Source of the DNA: Corallococcus carmarthensis
Lineage (GTDB): Bacteria > Myxococcota > Myxococcia > Myxococcales > Myxococcaceae
Direction of reading: 5' to 3'
Assembly (NCBI RefSeq): GCF_003611695.1
Contig: NZ_RAWE01000097.1
Span: 1 to 33,503, forward strand
Length of the DNA: 33,503 nucleotides
This document shows positions 31,527 to 33,503 of this stretch, in pieces. A program made the position numbers and the translations under genes. Position 1 is the first letter of the stretch. Each line of letters starts with the position of its first letter. The notes under the pieces are model-generated. The model did no database searches. It was not told the origin of the DNA and saw nothing but the letters and a program-made list of their open reading frames with translations.

Positions 31527-32396
31527 TTGCTCCAACCGTTCAGATTGGCTCTAGCGTTCGCGCTCGTCTCGGGAGTTGCTGCGGGGGCTGAGCCGGCACC
31601 GGGGGCGCGCGTCAGGCGGGAACGTCCCGTCACCGTCGCCAGCACGCCCGCCGAACCACTGCCCGTCGTCCATGTCGCGGGGGGCGCCCGGACGCTGTTC
31701 CTGTTCTCTGCGCCGATCCAGCGGAAGACCCTCACCTTCGACGAGTCGCGGATCCGTGTCCTGGATGCGGGCGAGCGCTCAATCATCGTTCAGCCTGTAG
31801 CCAATCTCACCGAAGGCGAGCGTCAGGAGATCGGGGTCTTCTTCGCTGACGGCCGAGCGCCCACCCGGGCCGCCTTCGTGCTCATGACAGACCCGAGCGA
31901 CGTTGACGCACTGATTGACGTGCAGCGCCCGGAGCCTCCGAACACGGCTTGTAAGACGGACGCTCAATTGCCGGTGCCGAAGCCGGAAGACTTCGTGTTG
32001 CTTGGCTTAGTGGATGGGAAAGGCGTCACAACCTCCAAAATCCAAGACAAGCGGGATGATGCTCAGGGCTTCAGGACACAAGGGGCCGTATCTTTTCGGG
32101 GCAAGGGGTGGGTTCTGGTGGACGTGACGATCTGGAACACCTCCGACCAACAAGCCTGGACACCACGAGAGGCAACATTTACGGGCCGTGTCGGCATGCC
32201 TCTGCGGGCGCGGCTCGTGACAGCAAAGAAGGGCCCGATCCTGCCGGGGGAGGAGCGGCGCGTTATCGCGGTCGCGGAAATTCAGGATTCGGACGCAAGC
32301 TTTGTCTTCGCATTGGAGGTGCGCGGGGACGACGGACGGCGTCTCTTGATTCCTGAAGTGCGCTTCCCGAAGCCCGCTACGGGAGGCGCCCAATGA
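31527..32396 (+). CDS. DUF2381-family secreted protein
   Basis: 289 residues if started at TTG 31527, ten bases after GGGAGG. A TTG at 31509 is in frame but would begin before that site. The start MLQPFRLALAFALVSGVAAG gives a signal peptide. The body PLPVVHVAGGARTLFLFSAP, LTFDESRIRVLDAGERSIIV, LTEGERQEIGVFFADG, APTRAAFVLMTDPSDVDALI and DVQRPEPPNTAC is the Myxococcus-type paralogous family DUF2381. The C-terminal part (GKGWVLVDVTIWNTSDQQAW, GPILPGEERRVIAVAEI) is an Ig-like strand pattern. Its stop overlaps the kinase start as ATGA. This DUF2381-kinase pairing is common in Myxococcaceae, and the protein may be an extracytoplasmic partner of that kinase. Confidence 0.85.
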   Translation: MLQPFRLALAFALVSGVAAGAEPAPGARVRRERPVTVASTPAEPLPVVHVAGGARTLFLFSAPIQRKTLTFDESRIRVLDAGERSIIVQPVANLTEGERQEIGVFFADGRAPTRAAFVLMTDPSDVDALIDVQRPEPPNTACKTDAQLPVPKPEDFVLLGLVDGKGVTTSKIQDKRDDAQGFRTQGAVSFRGKGWVLVDVTIWNTSDQQAWTPREATFTGRVGMPLRARLVTAKKGPILPGEERRVIAVAEIQDSDASFVFALEVRGDDGRRLLIPEVRFPKPATGGAQ

Positions 32397-33503
32397 CGGC
32401 GACGCCGATTGAGACGCCGCCCGGCACGCTCATTGACGGATGGCAGGTTTCCGAAGAACTCGGCAACGGTGGCTTTGCCCGCGTCTTCCTCGGAGAGAAG
32501 AACGGTAATCGCGGTGCGATCAAGGTGGCGCGTCACCGGGAAGTGAGCGGCGATTTCAAGCAGACCCATGCCCGGACCTTGCGCGAGCTGACGGCGCTTC
32601 TCATTCTGGAGCACCCGAACATCGTCCGCCCGCAGGGGTATGGCTACACGGCGACCGGCAACGTGTACCTTGCGCTTGACTACGTGGACGGCTGGACGCT
32701 TGCGGAGTGGGCAGAGCGAAAACACCCCACGATTCGCGAGATTCTGAGCGTCTTTGAGAAGATCGCGGCCGCACTGTCTTACATGCACAGTCGGGGCGTG
32801 CTGCATCGGGATTTGAAGCTGCTCAATGTCCTGATCCGCAAGAGTGACGGCGAGCCTGTCATCATCGATTTTAGCTGTGCGACCTACTCGTTGGCCGAAG
32901 ACCTGACTGAGGGCGGTTTGCCTCCGGGAACCGAACGCTACCGCGCGCCAGAACAGTTCCAATTCCTGCGCGAGCACAAGGACGAGCACCGGGCTCGCTA
33001 TGCCTTCCAGGTGGCCGACGAGATTTTCGCCGTCGGCGTCATGCTGCATGAGCTGCTGACCGATCCGCGACCGACAGAGTTCCGCCCGCGCTTCGCCCTG
33101 AACAGCCAACAATTCGAGCCGCCGCCGCCCCGACTCGCGAACGCCCGTGTTCCCGAGGTACTGAGCGATCTCGTCGAGAGCCTCCTGGAGCGGGACCCCT
33201 CACGGCGCCCGGTCGACACGGAAGCACTCCGTCGCGAGTTTGCGGATCTCCGGGCCGACCCAATCGTCGACTACGACGTGCCGGCGCATCCACCATCCGC
33301 ACAACATCAGCCCGAGCCCGCCGCGCGGGGGGCACTTGGAGCGCCGCTCCCTCTCAACCCCGCCCCCCTCAAGATGCACGTCGCCCTGATGAAGCGTCCG
33401 CACCGGCCGGCAAGGTGGCTCGCGGGCGTTGCGGGTGTCGTCGCGCTCGTCGTGGCTGCGGCCTTCTGGGGCTCTTCAGTGGAGAGCCCCGCCCCACCTC
33501 CTG
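32393..33503 (+). CDS. Hanks-type Ser/Thr protein kinase (runs off right edge)
   Basis: 370 codons from ATG 32393 to the edge with no stop. Kinase features are P-loop LGNGGFARV at 23-31, VAIK-type Lys44 (GAIKVAR), catalytic HRDLKLLN at 138-145, and the metal-binding Asp159 in DFS rather than DFG. The activation segment ends YRAPEQ, and LLERDPSRRP closes the domain. After a Pro-rich juxtamembrane segment a transmembrane helix follows (WLAGVAGVVALVVAAAFWG, about 345-363), so a periplasmic domain lies beyond the window. This is the usual layout of myxobacterial membrane STKs. It is coupled to the DUF2381 gene by a four-base overlap. Confidence 0.9.
   Translation, partial: MTATPIETPPGTLIDGWQVSEELGNGGFARVFLGEKNGNRGAIKVARHREVSGDFKQTHARTLRELTALLILEHPNIVRPQGYGYTATGNVYLALDYVDGWTLAEWAERKHPTIREILSVFEKIAAALSYMHSRGVLHRDLKLLNVLIRKSDGEPVIIDFSCATYSLAEDLTEGGLPPGTERYRAPEQFQFLREHKDEHRARYAFQVADEIFAVGVMLHELLTDPRPTEFRPRFALNSQQFEPPPPRLANARVPEVLSDLVESLLERDPSRRPVDTEALRREFADLRADPIVDYDVPAHPPSAQHQPEPAARGALGAPLPLNPAPLKMHVALMKRPHRPARWLAGVAGVVALVVAAAFWGSSVESPAPPP

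Overview
The window reads as a myxobacterial chromosome, most likely Myxococcaceae (Corallococcus, Myxococcus or Pyxidicoccus). The evidence is very high GC with GC-rich third codon positions, a DUF2381 gene followed by a Ser/Thr kinase, a DUF6310/DUF5953 toxin-immunity pair, lipoprotein toxins of the kind exchanged between myxobacterial cells, a Suv3-type helicase and a NtrC-type two-component pair. Species cannot be fixed from sequence alone.

Left part, 1-19.64 kb, is ordinary chromosome. It opens with the start of an IS transposase that runs off the left edge. Next come two different secreted collagen-like proteins on either side of a predicted five-bladed beta-propeller glycosidase, then a Suv3-like RNA helicase, a small coupled ORF and a radical SAM protein on the minus strand. 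After these are a ferritin-like protein, a membrane fatty acid desaturase, a PPK2 polyphosphate kinase, a lipoprotein toxin with a probable immunity gene, a di-haem cytochrome c peroxidase-like lipoprotein, an SRPBCC protein, an OsmC-like protein with an overlapping proline-rich gene, and a PAS histidine kinase coupled to a sigma-54 activator.

Middle part, about 19.65-28.3 kb, is an integrated phage-related element. It starts at a tRNA 3'-end remnant plus a strong terminator. A tightly coupled minus-strand operon follows (winged-helix protein, AEP-like primase, SF3-like helicase, excisionase-like HTH, tyrosine integrase). It is divergent from a HK97-type prohead protease/major capsid gene. 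No terminase, portal or tail gene is visible, so the layout resembles a capsid-encoding phage satellite or a reduced prophage. The capsid gene lies between two diverged direct copies of an unidentified repeat of about 190 bp. The protease part appears to have lost its own stop through a single-base frameshift, fusing it to the capsid protein. A small ORF and a secreted protein lie downstream.

Right part, 28.6-33.5 kb, carries accessory or interaction genes on the plus strand: an HNH nuclease-like protein with C-terminal membrane helices, a lipoprotein toxin (DUF6310) with its DUF5953 partner, and a DUF2381 protein coupled to a Ser/Thr kinase that runs off the right edge. The right boundary of the integrated element is not identifiable inside the window.
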